DNA of 64,000 nt from Ruegeria sp. HKCCD7303 (GCF_013111185.1 NZ_WVRE01000004.1:62001-126000); one strand, 5' to 3'. Shown: positions 42,572 to 50,667, counted from the first letter of the stretch. Numbers and translations are program-made. Notes: generated by a model not told the origin, from the letters alone.

Positions 42572-42730
42572 TTATTTGGCAGGTTTAACCAGATCCTGTG
42601 TGACGGGTTCCGCGACAGGGGACGGGAAGGTCAACGTGCGTGTCAGGTTGCTTGTGTCGATACCCAAAGCCATGGCCGGTGCGGCCAAAAACGTGGCGGA
42701 CAAGACTGCGGCTGTGATCAGGGATTTCAT
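42572..42730 (-). CDS. Small exported protein of unknown function (52 residues)
   Basis: From ATG 42730 the protein has a clear signal peptide (KSLITAAVLSATFLAAPAMA, about residues 2-21) and a short mature part of about 31 residues (LGIDTSNLTRTLTFPSPVAE...). The ATG is preceded by GGAG seven bases away on the minus strand and the gene ends in a hairpin. The mature part has no cysteines or recognisable domain. It could be a periplasmic or envelope peptide. The 229-base region to gatC is AT-rich and probably holds divergent promoters. Confidence 0.6.
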   Translation of the reverse strand: MKSLITAAVLSATFLAAPAMALGIDTSNLTRTLTFPSPVAEPVTQDLVKPAK

Positions 42731-42959
42731 TTGGTTTCTCCGGTTCGCGTTGTGTCGCATAATTCAAAATGAACAGTATAGTTTAGTTTTCAAGCTCGAA
42801 AATGAACTAATCAGTTTACTTTTTTGCATATCCCTCATTCAATTTTGAATGGCAGGTGAAAGACCGGGAATTTGAAACTCTGACCTGCCCGTGGCGCAGC
42901 GGTCTTGCGACTGCCGCAACAGACGGGTAAACGCCCCATAACGTAGATGAGGGAAGCCG

Positions 42960-43247
42960 ATGTCGATTGACCAAAGCACCGCCGCCAAAGTGGCCAAACT
43001 GGCCCGGATCAAGGTCGAGGATGACGCCCTGCCGGCGCTGGCATCCGAATTCAACACTATCCTGGGTTTCATCGAGCAACTCAACGAAGTGGATGTCGAA
43101 GGGGTTGAGCCGATGGTTTCGGTCACGCCGATGCGCCTTAAGCGCCGTCAGGACGAAGTGACCGACGGCAACCAGCAAGACAAGGTTCTGGCCAATGCCC
43201 CCGACGCGCGCGAAGGGTTCTTCGCAGTCCCCAAAGTGGTGGAGTAA
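42960..43247 (+). CDS. gatC: Asp-tRNA(Asn)/Glu-tRNA(Gln) amidotransferase subunit C
   Basis: 95 residues, the usual size. Segments AAKVAKLARIKVEDDALPAL, IEQLNEVDVEGVEPM and the C-terminal REGFFAVPKVVE are standard GatC. It bridges GatA and GatB in the complex that converts misacylated Glu-tRNA(Gln) or Asp-tRNA(Asn). GAGGGA lies upstream of the ATG. gatA starts three bases after its stop. gatB is not in the window, as is common in this group. Confidence 0.96.
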   Translation: MSIDQSTAAKVAKLARIKVEDDALPALASEFNTILGFIEQLNEVDVEGVEPMVSVTPMRLKRRQDEVTDGNQQDKVLANAPDAREGFFAVPKVVE

Positions 43248-43250
43248 GAC

Positions 43251-44738
43251 ATGAGCGATCTGAACAAACTGGGCCTGGCCGAGGCCCGCGACGCGCTGCG
43301 CAAAGGTGACGTAACCTCGGTCGAGCTGACCGAATCCTGCCTGAGGGCCATTGATGAGGCCGACGCGCTGAACGCTTTTGTCCATAAGACGCCTGAAATC
43401 GCGCTGGAGCGTGCCAAAGCAGCGGACCAGCGGATCAAGGGTGGCGATGCGCCGTCCATGTGCGGCCTGCCGATTGGTATCAAGGATCTGTTCTGCACCA
43501 AGGGCGTGCCGTCACAAGCCGCGTCGGGTATTCTTGAAGGCTTCAAGCCTGAATACGAATCTACCGTGTCGCAGCAATTGGCTGATGCTGGTGCGGTGAT
43601 GCTGGGTAAGCTGAACATGGACGAATTCGCCATGGGCTCGTCCAACGAAACCTCTGTCTATGGCAATGCGGTCAGCCCGTGGCGCCGTGGCAATGATGAT
43701 GCACAACTGACACCCGGTGGTTCGTCGGGCGGGTCAGCCTCTGCCGTTGCGGCAGATCTGTGTCTGGCCGCGACCGGCACCGACACGGGCGGTTCGATCC
43801 GCCAGCCTGCCGCGTTTGTGGGCATCACGGGTATCAAACCCACCTATGGCCGTTGTTCGCGCTGGGGCATCGTTGCGTTTGCATCCTCGCTGGATCAGGC
43901 AGGTCCGATGACCAAAGATGTGCGCGATGCGGCCATCATGCTTGAGGCGATGTGCGGACATGATCCCAAGGATTCCACCAGCGCCGAGTTGGCCGTGCCG
44001 AATTTCGAGGCGATGCTGACTGGCGATATCAAAGGAAAGAAGATCGGTATCCCCAAGGAATACCGCATGGACGGCATGCCGACCGAGATTGAAAAGCTCT
44101 GGGCCGAAGGGGCTGAGATGCTGAAAGCTGCTGGGGCCGAGATCGTCGATATCTCGCTGCCGCACACCAAATACGCACTGCCTGCGTATTATGTGATTGC
44201 CCCGGCCGAGGCGTCCTCGAACCTGGCCCGCTATGACGGTGTTCGCTATGGTCACCGCGCGCAGCTGGCACAGGGCGACGGCATCACCGAGATGTACGAA
44301 AAAACCCGCGCCGAAGGTTTCGGTCACGAGGTGCAGCGTCGTGTGATGGTCGGTACCTATGTGTTGTCGGCAGGTTTCTACGATGCTTACTACAACCGTG
44401 CGCGTCGCGTACGCACCCTGATCAAAAAGGACTTCGAGGATGTATTCGCCGCAGGCGTTGATGCCATCCTGACCCCGGCAACCCCCTCGGCGGCCTTTGG
44501 CCTGGGAGAAATGACCGAGGCGGATCCCGTTCAAATGTATTTGAACGACGTCTTTACAGTGACCGTGAACCTGGCCGGTTTGCCCGGTATTTCAGTGCCT
44601 GCAGGGCTCGACAAACAAGGTCTTCCGTTGGGTCTGCAGCTGATCGGACGCCCGTGGGAAGAGGGTGATCTGCTCAACACCGCCTATGCGCTGGAAAACG
44701 CGGTTGGTTTTGTGGCCAAGCCCGGGAAATGGTGGTAA
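43251..44738 (+). CDS. gatA: Asp-tRNA(Asn)/Glu-tRNA(Gln) amidotransferase subunit A
   Basis: 495 residues. The amidase signature with a Ser-cisSer-Lys triad is visible: Lys78 in GIKDLFC, Ser158 in [16 protein letters not shown] and Ser182 in [13 protein letters not shown]. Further family segments are [11 protein letters not shown] and PGISVPAG. It releases ammonia from glutamine for transamidation of Glu-tRNA(Gln) by GatB. The gene follows gatC by three bases, forming a gatCA operon. The downstream excalibur lipoprotein begins 38 bases later and may be cotranscribed. Confidence 0.97.
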   Translation: MSDLNKLGLAEARDALRKGDVTSVELTESCLRAIDEADALNAFVHKTPEIALERAKAADQRIKGGDAPSMCGLPIGIKDLFCTKGVPSQAASGILEGFKPEYESTVSQQLADAGAVMLGKLNMDEFAMGSSNETSVYGNAVSPWRRGNDDAQLTPGGSSGGSASAVAADLCLAATGTDTGGSIRQPAAFVGITGIKPTYGRCSRWGIVAFASSLDQAGPMTKDVRDAAIMLEAMCGHDPKDSTSAELAVPNFEAMLTGDIKGKKIGIPKEYRMDGMPTEIEKLWAEGAEMLKAAGAEIVDISLPHTKYALPAYYVIAPAEASSNLARYDGVRYGHRAQLAQGDGITEMYEKTRAEGFGHEVQRRVMVGTYVLSAGFYDAYYNRARRVRTLIKKDFEDVFAAGVDAILTPATPSAAFGLGEMTEADPVQMYLNDVFTVTVNLAGLPGISVPAGLDKQGLPLGLQLIGRPWEEGDLLNTAYALENAVGFVAKPGKWW

Positions 44739-44776
44739 GCCTCGGGCATCTGAAGCACGAGATACGGAGCCAAGTG

Positions 44777-45481
44777 ATGCGCGTTTTGCTTTTGGTCCCC
44801 GCCCTGACACTGGCTGCGGCCTGTACGGATGTCGCGCCGCTGACCAGCACCGGGTTCAATACGCCCGAATACCAGGCACAGCGCGAGGCGCAGTTGGCTG
44901 GGCAAGGCGCAGCAGGCAACCCGCTGCTGGCTCCTGTCGATGTGTCCCAGCAGCCGCTGGGCGCGCCCGGTTCGGCAGGCTTCGCAACCGGTGAAAACGC
45001 TGATATTGCCAATCAGGCCGCTGCAGCTTTGGCCAGCACGTCAGGGCAGGGCTCTGGCGTTGTGCCTGCGGCACCAGCGTCAAACAACAGCGCAATTTCC
45101 GACGAGCAGGACTTTGCGGCGGTGTCCGAACGGCGCAGCATCGAATCCGACGCCGCGCGGATCGAGCAAAACCGCCAGACCTACCAAGTTGTGGCCCCGA
45201 CCGCCGTGCCAGAGCGCAGCGCAAGCGGTCAGCCCAACATCGTACAATACGCCCTTAGCACCTCAAACCCGGTCGGTACGCAGCTCTACAGCCGCGCAGG
45301 CTTTAACCTGCAGGCAAAAGCTCAAAGGAACTGCGCGCAATTCCCATCCCCCGATCAGGCACAGATCGAGTTCCTGTCAAATGGCGGGCCACAGCGTGAT
45401 CGCAAAGGGCTGGATCCCGACGGGGACGGCTACGCCTGCGGTTGGGACCCAAGCCCGTTCCGCAGTGCCGTCAACAACTGA
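44777..45481 (+). CDS. Lipoprotein with C-terminal excalibur calcium-binding domain
   Basis: About 234 residues from ATG 44777 (GGAG upstream). The signal ends at a lipobox, LTLAAACTD, so the cysteine near residue 16 should be lipidated. The middle is low-complexity, rich in Ala/Gln/Ser. The C-terminal about 45 residues form an excalibur domain: NCAQFPSPDQAQIEFLSNGG, then DPDGDGYACGWDPSPF with the DxDxDG calcium-binding loop and paired cysteines. It probably sits in the periplasm near the cell wall. Its last 17 bases overlap the amidase gene in another frame, hinting at a shared envelope function. Confidence 0.82.
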   Translation: MRVLLLVPALTLAAACTDVAPLTSTGFNTPEYQAQREAQLAGQGAAGNPLLAPVDVSQQPLGAPGSAGFATGENADIANQAAAALASTSGQGSGVVPAAPASNNSAISDEQDFAAVSERRSIESDAARIEQNRQTYQVVAPTAVPERSASGQPNIVQYALSTSNPVGTQLYSRAGFNLQAKAQRNCAQFPSPDQAQIEFLSNGGPQRDRKGLDPDGDGYACGWDPSPFRSAVNN

Positions 45482-46148
45482 ACTCTCACCCATTTGGCAC
45501 CCGTCGCCTAACTTCGGCGAACGCCGAGACGGTCTAACGCCGTCTTTGATCGTGATTCATTACACAGCCATGGGCAGCGCGCAGGCAGCTCTGGAGCGTC
45601 TCTGTGACCCGAAGGCCGAGGTTTCAGCCCATTACCTGATCGGCAATGATGGAACGCTTTGGCAGATGGTGCGCGAAGAGCACCGCGCGTGGCACGCCGG
45701 GGCAGGGGAGTGGGATGGCAAGGACGACATAAATTCGCGATCGATCGGGATCGAATTGGACAACACAGGATCACATCCCTTTTCCGAACCACAAATGACG
45801 ACGCTCGAAGCCCTGCTGCCTCGGATTATGAAAAATTGGTCGATCACTGCATCGGGTGTGATCGGCCATTCCGACATGGCTCCGGGCCGCAAATCAGACC
45901 CCGGTCCACATTTTGATTGGCAACGGCTAGAGCGGCAAGCTTTGGCAAAGCCACGCGGTCCAGACATCGCGTCAGCCTCACCAAGTCCGGGGGAATTCCG
46001 CGCCGCCGCGCGACGGGCAGGTTTCACTGCCCCGGTGGATGATGTTGAACTATTGGCGGCAGTTCGGCTGCGATTTCGCCCCTGGGCAAGTGGCTCGCTT
46101 GAAACCGCGGATATGAAGGTGCTCGCCCCGCCGGACACAGTAACCTGA
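45465..46148 (+). CDS. N-acetylmuramoyl-L-alanine amidase (amidase_2, AmiD-like)
   Basis: About 227 residues. The family block SPNFGERRDGLTPSLIVIHYTAM holds the first zinc histidine. It is followed by YLIGNDGTLWQMVREEHRAWHAG and GHSDMAPGRKSDPGPHFDW with the further ligands, and a C-terminal peptidoglycan-binding-like helical segment (SPGEFRAAARRAGF...). It would cleave the amide between N-acetylmuramic acid and the stem peptide. GTG 45465, overlapping the lipoprotein gene, gives the expected N-terminus. No signal peptide is visible, so it may be cytoplasmic, acting on recycled muropeptides. Confidence 0.85.
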   Translation: MPSTTELSPIWHPSPNFGERRDGLTPSLIVIHYTAMGSAQAALERLCDPKAEVSAHYLIGNDGTLWQMVREEHRAWHAGAGEWDGKDDINSRSIGIELDNTGSHPFSEPQMTTLEALLPRIMKNWSITASGVIGHSDMAPGRKSDPGPHFDWQRLERQALAKPRGPDIASASPSPGEFRAAARRAGFTAPVDDVELLAAVRLRFRPWASGSLETADMKVLAPPDTVT

Positions 46149-46155
46149 TCCGCTC

Positions 46156-46181
46156 TTCATCTGGCTAAAAATACCTCGGGG
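46156..46181. repeat. Dispersed intergenic element, copy 2
   Basis: TTCATCTGGCTAAAAATACC then TCGGGG matches copy 1 (13450-13475) at 25 of 26 bases. Here it follows the amidase stop by 7 bases and lacks the GC hairpin, being followed by GTTGAATTGGCCATAGGCCA instead. Confidence 0.75.
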
Positions 46182-46234
46182 TTGAATTGGCCATAGGCCA
46201 AGAAGGGGCTGGCCCCTTTGCCCGCTTTCCACTC

Positions 46235-46263
46235 TTGACGTCGCAGGGCGCAAAGCCTACCCA
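46235..46263 (+). promoter_or_regulatory. Probable sigma-70 promoter of rnpB
   Basis: TTGACG (46235-46240), a 17-base spacer, and TACCCA (46258-46263), seven bases before the inferred RNA 5' end at 46270. The form matches the tRNA-Gly promoter. Confidence 0.7.
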
Positions 46264-46269
46264 TCCCCG

Positions 46270-46663
46270 GCGCGGAGGGCCGGATGGCCGCTGGGGTCGC
46301 AAGGCCCGAGAGGAAAGTCCGGACTCCACAAGACAACGGTGCCGGGTAACGCCCGGGCGGGGCAACCCGACGGAAAGCGCCACAGAAATCAGACCGCCAC
46401 ACGTGTGTGGTAAGGGTGAAACGGTGGGGTAAGAGCCCACCGCGCCACTGGCAACAGGGGCGGCACGGCAAGCCCCACCGGGAGCAATGCCAAATAGGGT
46501 CCCCGCGCGGGATGGTCGGCGTCTGCCGATACCACCGCTAAGCGCGTCTTGGCCGAGAGGGACCGGGTTGGCAGCTTGAGCCGCGCAGCAATGCACGGCC
46601 TAGAGGAATGGTCATCGAAGGGGGCAACCCTGGAACAAGATCCGGCTTACAGGCCCTCCGCGC
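46270..46663 (+). ncRNA. rnpB: RNase P RNA, bacterial class A
   Basis: The catalytic RNA that removes 5' leaders from tRNA precursors, about 394 bases. The universal conserved blocks are present in order: GAGGAAAGTCCGGACTCC (from 46310), AGGGTGAAACGGTGGGGTAA, AGAGCCCACCGCG, and GGTCATCGAAGG near the 3' end, then AAGATCCGGCTTACAGGCC. The terminal helix P1 forms between GCGCGGAGGGCC (46270-46281) and GGCCCTCCGCGC (46652-46663), which fixes both ends. Open frames crossing this region on either strand are spurious. Confidence 0.97.
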
Positions 46664-46671
46664 GTATTCCT

Positions 46672-47004
46672 TTACCCTCCGGGCGGTGTGTACGCTCCGG
46701 TCAGCCTGGCCGCTTTTTCAGTAATTGAAACAAACTCGTCAGCTGTCCAGGCGCGGACCGTTTCGACATTTGTCACCGCACCCGACGCCGCAACAGCCAT
46801 GCCTACGGCCACAGCGTCGGTTCCGTCGGGGGCTTCGCTGATCACAACAACGTCGTTGCCGCCCGTTGTCATGTAAAAAGACAACAGCCTGCCGCCGACT
46901 TTCTCGAGCAAGGTTTTTACTGGGCCGGTGCGGTTCTCGGGCTTCTGCAACATGCCTTTGACGCCAGCTTGCGAGTAAGATGCATAAGTAATGAAAATTG
47001 GCAT
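46672..47004 (-). CDS. GYD domain-containing protein
   Basis: About 110 residues starting MPIFITYASYSQAGVKGMLQ at ATG 47004, with GGAGG seven bases upstream. The conserved GYD-type segment is FYMTTGGNDVVVISEAPDGTDAVAVGMAVAASGAVTNVETVRAW. It is a small single-domain protein with a dimeric ferredoxin-like fold in the family; function unknown. It ends 8 bases after the rnpB 3' end and probably uses no strong terminator of its own. Confidence 0.83.
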   Translation of the reverse strand: MPIFITYASYSQAGVKGMLQKPENRTGPVKTLLEKVGGRLLSFYMTTGGNDVVVISEAPDGTDAVAVGMAVAASGAVTNVETVRAWTADEFVSITEKAARLTGAYTPPGG

Positions 47005-47032
47005 TGAAACCTCCGTTTCGTGATAATCATTT

Positions 47033-47056
47033 GGGGCCATTGCATCGGCTGGCCCC
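47033..47056 (-). terminator. Hairpin terminator after DUF1326-DUF2182 genes
   Basis: Inverted repeat GGGGCCA (47033-47039) / TGGCCCC (47050-47056), 15 bases after the DUF2182 stop on the minus strand, followed by AAATGATTATC. The T-run is weak, so termination may be partial and some transcript may continue into the GYD gene. Confidence 0.55.
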
Positions 47057-47071
47057 AGGGGCCGATTGGTG

Positions 47072-47914
47072 TCAGCTGCCGCTAAGAAACGTGGAAGTGA
47101 TCAACCAAACACCTGCGCCAATCAGCGCCACACCCGAGACCGGAACCAGCCAGCGGGCAGTGGGCAGCAATTTTTCAAGCGCCACATAAGCGGCGATCCC
47201 GGCGATCCAGTAGAGGTTCATGATACCGCCGACGAACAGAAGCAGCATCAGCGCCCAGCAGCATCCCAAGCAATAGGTTCCGTGCAGGCCGCCTGTTCTG
47301 AACGCCCCCAAAAGACCGGGATGGTTGTGGTCAGCCAAAAATCGGGCAGGGCTTTGGCAATGACGCAGACACGCGGTCTTCAATTCTGAAAACTGGTAGA
47401 TGCCTGAGGCCAGCAGAACGGTCCCCGCAAAAATGCAGGATCGGATTGTCATCATCGGTCCGTCAGACAGGCCGATGAGTTCTAAACCCCATTGCAAAGC
47501 GGTAGCGGCAAGACTGAAAGCCCCCCACGCCACGAGATAGCCCGACAGAAAGCTTAGGCTGTAAGTCGCGGTGCGCTCTTTGTCTGGACCAACGCGTTTG
47601 AGCGCGGTGAACAAAAGCACTGCAGGGGCAGCGCTTGGGGTCATCATCGCGATCATCATGACCCACCACATGAGAAAGATCAGCAGGGCATAACCGGTAC
47701 TCCAAGGCGTGGCAGAGCCCATGGTCATGGGCTCACCTATCGGGCCAGCCATCCGCGTCATCTCGATTGCGGACATGTTCATCCCAACCCCGGCGACCGT
47801 GTACCATGCGGCACACAGAATGATCAGAAAAACACTGCTCAAAACGATCACAGTGTCCTGCCGCAACAGCCGCTCAACTGCCCCGGCTTGGCCTGACGAT
47901 TTCTGCTTGGTCAT
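47072..47914 (-). CDS. DUF2182 family predicted metal-binding integral membrane protein
   Basis: 280 residues with about seven membrane helices. Family hallmarks are LLIFLMWWVMMIAMMTPSAAP, rich in Met and Trp, and the C-terminal GLHGTYCLGCCWALMLLLFVGG, where clustered Cys/His and Met residues could bind a soft metal such as copper. The function is unproven. It starts 13 bases after the DUF1326 stop, a pairing common in proteobacteria, so both proteins likely work together. Confidence 0.87.
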   Translation of the reverse strand: MTKQKSSGQAGAVERLLRQDTVIVLSSVFLIILCAAWYTVAGVGMNMSAIEMTRMAGPIGEPMTMGSATPWSTGYALLIFLMWWVMMIAMMTPSAAPAVLLFTALKRVGPDKERTATYSLSFLSGYLVAWGAFSLAATALQWGLELIGLSDGPMMTIRSCIFAGTVLLASGIYQFSELKTACLRHCQSPARFLADHNHPGLLGAFRTGGLHGTYCLGCCWALMLLLFVGGIMNLYWIAGIAAYVALEKLLPTARWLVPVSGVALIGAGVWLITSTFLSGS

Positions 47915-47927
47915 GAGACATCCAAAG

Positions 47928-48563
47928 CTATGCGCCCAATACGCCGTGACCCGAGATGTTCAGATGTGCCAGGTGGGCATGGGTGGCATCTAAAGTCAGG
48001 CTGATCTCGCTGCCGGTGGTTTTTGCCGTGCCCGAGGCAGCCTCGGCGTGGCGGTACTCAAATCCGTTTGGCAAGTGGATCGATGCCCGATGGGGCGCCC
48101 CAGAGACGATGTGGGGTATCGGGTTGACCTCGACGTCGAAAACACCGGTGACTTTTGCATATCCAGTGCGATCTTCCCGGCTCCAGTCCAGTTCGATCGG
48201 TACGAATAAGGTTTCATGCTTGGTCGGAGCCATCGCGCTGAAGACGTACCAGAACGTGGCCATTTCGTCGGTGTCTTCTCCGGTCATGATCGCCTGCAAC
48301 GCGGCCCGCTGACCGGCTGAGGCGCTTTCATCAATGATCAGTTGCATCTGACCGTTGCCTTCATGAATCGGGCCTGGCCAATGATAAACACCTGCCGCCC
48401 GAAGGCCGCCCAGATCGGTGTCACCATAGTGGCCGCTATGGATGTCAAAGACCACAACCGCTTCGCAATTGCCATGAGACGGCAGAACGCTGAACTGGCA
48501 AGGACAGCCGAAGTTGCAATTGCAATTGGCCAGTTCCTCGGCCTGGATAACCCATTCTGTCAT
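47928..48563 (-). CDS. DUF1326 family protein
   Basis: 211 residues. The N-terminal motif NCNCNFGCPCQF (about residues 13-24), with four cysteines, is the signature of DUF1326 and looks like a metal or redox site. Other segments are PIHEGNGQMQLIIDESAS and PHIVSGAPHRASIHLPNGFEYRHAE. There is no signal peptide, so it should be cytoplasmic. Its biochemical role is unknown; the association with the DUF2182 membrane protein suggests handling of a soft metal. A palindrome lies about 110 bases upstream. Confidence 0.87.
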   Translation of the reverse strand: MTEWVIQAEELANCNCNFGCPCQFSVLPSHGNCEAVVVFDIHSGHYGDTDLGGLRAAGVYHWPGPIHEGNGQMQLIIDESASAGQRAALQAIMTGEDTDEMATFWYVFSAMAPTKHETLFVPIELDWSREDRTGYAKVTGVFDVEVNPIPHIVSGAPHRASIHLPNGFEYRHAEAASGTAKTTGSEISLTLDATHAHLAHLNISGHGVLGA

Positions 48564-48672
48564 GATAGCCCCCCAAGAAAAGTCGCATTAAAGAACTCTG
48601 CTCAACACAGGCCGGTCCTGTTGATGCTGCCTCGGCTATGAGCCTGAATTCGGCTTCTTGGATGCGAGACCG

Positions 48673-48690
48673 TATCACGAATCCGTGATA
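48673..48690. promoter_or_regulatory. Palindrome between divergent DUF1326 and TerB-like genes
   Basis: A perfect inverted repeat TATCACG (48673-48679) / CGTGATA (48684-48690) with a 4-base centre. Its size suits a dimeric regulator. It is the only clear structure in the 266-base gap 48564-48829, which otherwise holds nothing I can identify. Confidence 0.5.
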
Positions 48691-48829
48691 TGGACAAACT
48701 TGATGGCGGTTTAGTCGTGCATTTTAGGCTTTATCGCAGGCCTTAGTCGCGTTGGGGTTGAACACTGTATTCGTCACTACATTCAGATGTTAGATTTGAG
48801 GTGCAGTTTTTTGATCCGGGAGGTTGGTT

Positions 48830-49537
48830 ATGAGCTTTATGAAAACGCTGGCGTCTGTGGCCATTGGGTTTGCTGCGGCCAAGGGTATGGACAAGTATCA
48901 GAAGATGGGCGGCATGGCGGGCTTGCAAGACATGATGCAGGGCTCTGGTGGAGGATTTGGCATGGACCAGCTGGGCAAAATGGCCGAGCAGTTTGGCTTG
49001 CCCGGGGGGGCAGCGGGACTTCAGGACATGATGGGCAAGATGGGACTTGGTGGCAGTGCCGCCGGAGCCGCCGGTTTGGGCGGCTTGTTGAACGCCATGC
49101 AAGGGGCTGCCAAAACCGCCAACCAGCAGGCCGGTGATATGATGGAAACGGTGTTCAGCGGCACACCTGCAGGCGCAGCGATGGAAGCACAAGCCAAACT
49201 GATGCTGCGCGCCATGATTCAGGCGGCCAAGGCAGATGGCGAGCTGGATGATCACGAAAAAGAAATCATTCTGGGTGAATTGGGCGACGACATCAGCGAC
49301 GAGGAACGGGCGTTTGTACAAGAGCAGTTGAACGCACCGATTGATGTCATGGGATTGGCGGCTGATTCTGGCGCGCCGCTGAGAGCGCAGATTTACGCCA
49401 CGTCTTTGGCGGCTATTCGTCTGGATAACGCGCGTGAAGCGTCATACCTGCGGCAATTGTCCACTGCGCTGGGTCTTTCAGACGCGGAACGGGACCAGAT
49501 TCACACCTTTATGGGCGCACCAACTCTGCCGGACTAA
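48830..49537 (+). CDS. TerB-like / DUF533 family protein (YebE-like)
   Basis: About 235 residues. The N-terminal part (to about residue 110) is a Gly/Met-rich low-complexity region with repeated GLQDMM units (MAGLQDMMQGSGGGFGMDQL, AAGLQDMMGKMGLGG). From about 118 there is a helical TerB_YebE domain: QAKLMLRAMIQAAKADGELDDHEKEII, SLAAIRLDNAREASYLRQLS. TerB-like domains bind metals and act at the membrane in stress systems; the role here is unknown. ATG 48830 follows GGGAGG at 48818-48823. Confidence 0.85.
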   Translation: MSFMKTLASVAIGFAAAKGMDKYQKMGGMAGLQDMMQGSGGGFGMDQLGKMAEQFGLPGGAAGLQDMMGKMGLGGSAAGAAGLGGLLNAMQGAAKTANQQAGDMMETVFSGTPAGAAMEAQAKLMLRAMIQAAKADGELDDHEKEIILGELGDDISDEERAFVQEQLNAPIDVMGLAADSGAPLRAQIYATSLAAIRLDNAREASYLRQLSTALGLSDAERDQIHTFMGAPTLPD

Positions 49538-49577
49538 CGCCGAGTGGGATTCCTGTGACTGCATCGGCCGATTGGCC

Positions 49578-49606
49578 TTGACATAGACGGTGCAGCGCGT
49601 AAAAGC
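49578..49606 (+). promoter_or_regulatory. Possible rpmG promoter
   Basis: A perfect -35 hexamer TTGACA at 49578-49583, with AAAAGC at the 17-base position as a weak -10. It is the only consensus -35 in the 127 bases before rpmG. Confidence 0.35.
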
Positions 49607-49664
49607 GCACGCTCATAGGAATTCAACCGAAAGGCCCCTGCCTTTTCGGACGCAGGAGACAACC

Positions 49665-49832
49665 ATGGCGAAGCCGACGACAATCAAGATCCGCCTGAAC
49701 TCGACCGCGGGCACGGGCCACTTCTACGTGACCAAGAAAAACGCGCGTACCATGACCGAGAAAATGACCATTCGTAAATACGATCCGGTCGTTCGCAAGC
49801 ATGTCGAGTACAAGGAAGGCAAGATCAAGTAA
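49665..49832 (+). CDS. rpmG: 50S ribosomal protein L33
   Basis: 55 residues, the exact family size: [40 protein letters not shown], then [15 protein letters not shown]. It lacks the C-x2-C zinc motif, so it is the C-minus paralogue, the usual form in alphaproteobacteria. AGGAG precedes the ATG (GCAGGAGACAACC). A strong terminator follows. The in-frame extension to 49590 is not translated on present evidence. Confidence 0.98.
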   Translation: MAKPTTIKIRLNSTAGTGHFYVTKKNARTMTEKMTIRKYDPVVRKHVEYKEGKIK

Positions 49833-49860
49833 TCTGCCGTTCCACGTGGACATTTTTTAA

Positions 49861-49888
49861 AAGGGCTCTGTCAGGCAGAGCCCTTTTT
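49861..49888 (+). terminator. Intrinsic terminator of rpmG
   Basis: Stem GGGCTCTG (49863-49870) / CAGAGCCC (49876-49883), loop TCAGG, T-run to 49888. An AA/TT extension lengthens the stem. Confidence 0.93.
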
Positions 49889-50049
49889 CTATTCTGCATC
49901 GCCGTCTTCTGCTGAGTAGATTGGACCAGATCGATCTGGGTCCGTTGCAGAGGCGCATCAGCGCGTGATGCAATCGCATCGGCTGCGGCTTGCTTTTTTA
50001 GGCGACCTGCAAGTACGCTTCAGCAAACCGCCACAAAATGTTGAGCGCC

Positions 50050-50556
50050 ATGAAAAAAATCTTGTTGTCCACAATCGCCGTCCTGACCCTAGCGGCTTGT
50101 GAAGATCCGTTTAACCGCGAAGGTGTCGGATTTACCGGAATCGATGGGGAGCCACGCACGATCTCCGATGTACCGGGCGCCGTTGCCTTTCTTCCAGATG
50201 CGACCAACGTGCCTGCAGAGCTGGCGAAACTTCCAACTGTAACGCTGCGGGTCGATGAGACCGACCCATCCAAAGTCGCGTCAGTGGCAATCGACAACGG
50301 TGGGCAGACGCCAAATACAGCTGTTCAGCTAGAGGGCAGCGACACAGACCTGTTCCTCAGTACAGTCAATGTCAACGGCACTTTGTTCGGCGTTTTGCGT
50401 ACATCTACGAACAGCGTAAAAGTCGATAACTCGATAGGGGTCGGCTTTGCGGAAGAGACTGAACGATTCACCGGATGCCTTCCCTCTGGCAATGTATTCC
50501 GCAAAGGAACTTCCGAGCGGAGTTCAGGTTTCGCCGTTCCGCTGAACTGTAGCTGA
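50050..50556 (+). CDS. Hypothetical lipoprotein (168 residues)
   Basis: From ATG 50050 the signal is KKILLSTIAVLTLAACEDPF with a textbook lipobox LAAC, cysteine near residue 17. The mature domain is mostly beta-strand-like (VAFLPDATNVPAELAKLPTV, SDTDLFLSTVNVNGTLFGVL). It has two more cysteines near the end (GCLPSGN and LNCS) that could form a disulfide. I recognise no family. Monocistronic, flanked by terminators on both sides. Confidence 0.78.
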   Translation: MKKILLSTIAVLTLAACEDPFNREGVGFTGIDGEPRTISDVPGAVAFLPDATNVPAELAKLPTVTLRVDETDPSKVASVAIDNGGQTPNTAVQLEGSDTDLFLSTVNVNGTLFGVLRTSTNSVKVDNSIGVGFAEETERFTGCLPSGNVFRKGTSERSSGFAVPLNCS

Positions 50557-50577
50557 TCACGTTTCGACTCGACTAAT

Positions 50578-50605
50578 AAAACCCCGCCGGTCCGGCGGGG
50601 TTTTT
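50578..50605 (+). terminator. Intrinsic terminator of the lipoprotein gene
   Basis: Stem AAAACCCCGCCGG (50578-50590) / CCGGCGGGGTTTT with a one-base centre, followed by T-rich sequence to 50605. The very short loop means the innermost pairs will open. Confidence 0.9.
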
Positions 50606-50641
50606 CGTTTTCTTGCGACCCGAAGTTGTTTGTTGAAGCAA

Positions 50642-50667
50642 AGAAAAGGGCCGGTGAAAACCGGCCC
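50642..50667 (-). terminator. Intrinsic terminator of the Bax-inhibitor-1 family gene
   Basis: Stem GGGCCGGT (50648-50655) / ACCGGCCC (50660-50667), loop GAAA. On the minus strand it is followed by TTTTCTTTG. Confidence 0.85.

Noticed and set aside
44940..45464. N-terminal extension of the amidase
   Set aside because: These 175 codons overlap the excalibur lipoprotein in another frame and show no domain; the amidase_2 similarity begins after GTG 45465.
46157..46596. Open frames on both strands within the rnpB region
   Set aside because: The region is RNase P RNA with conserved blocks and P1 pairing; the frames have no coding character.
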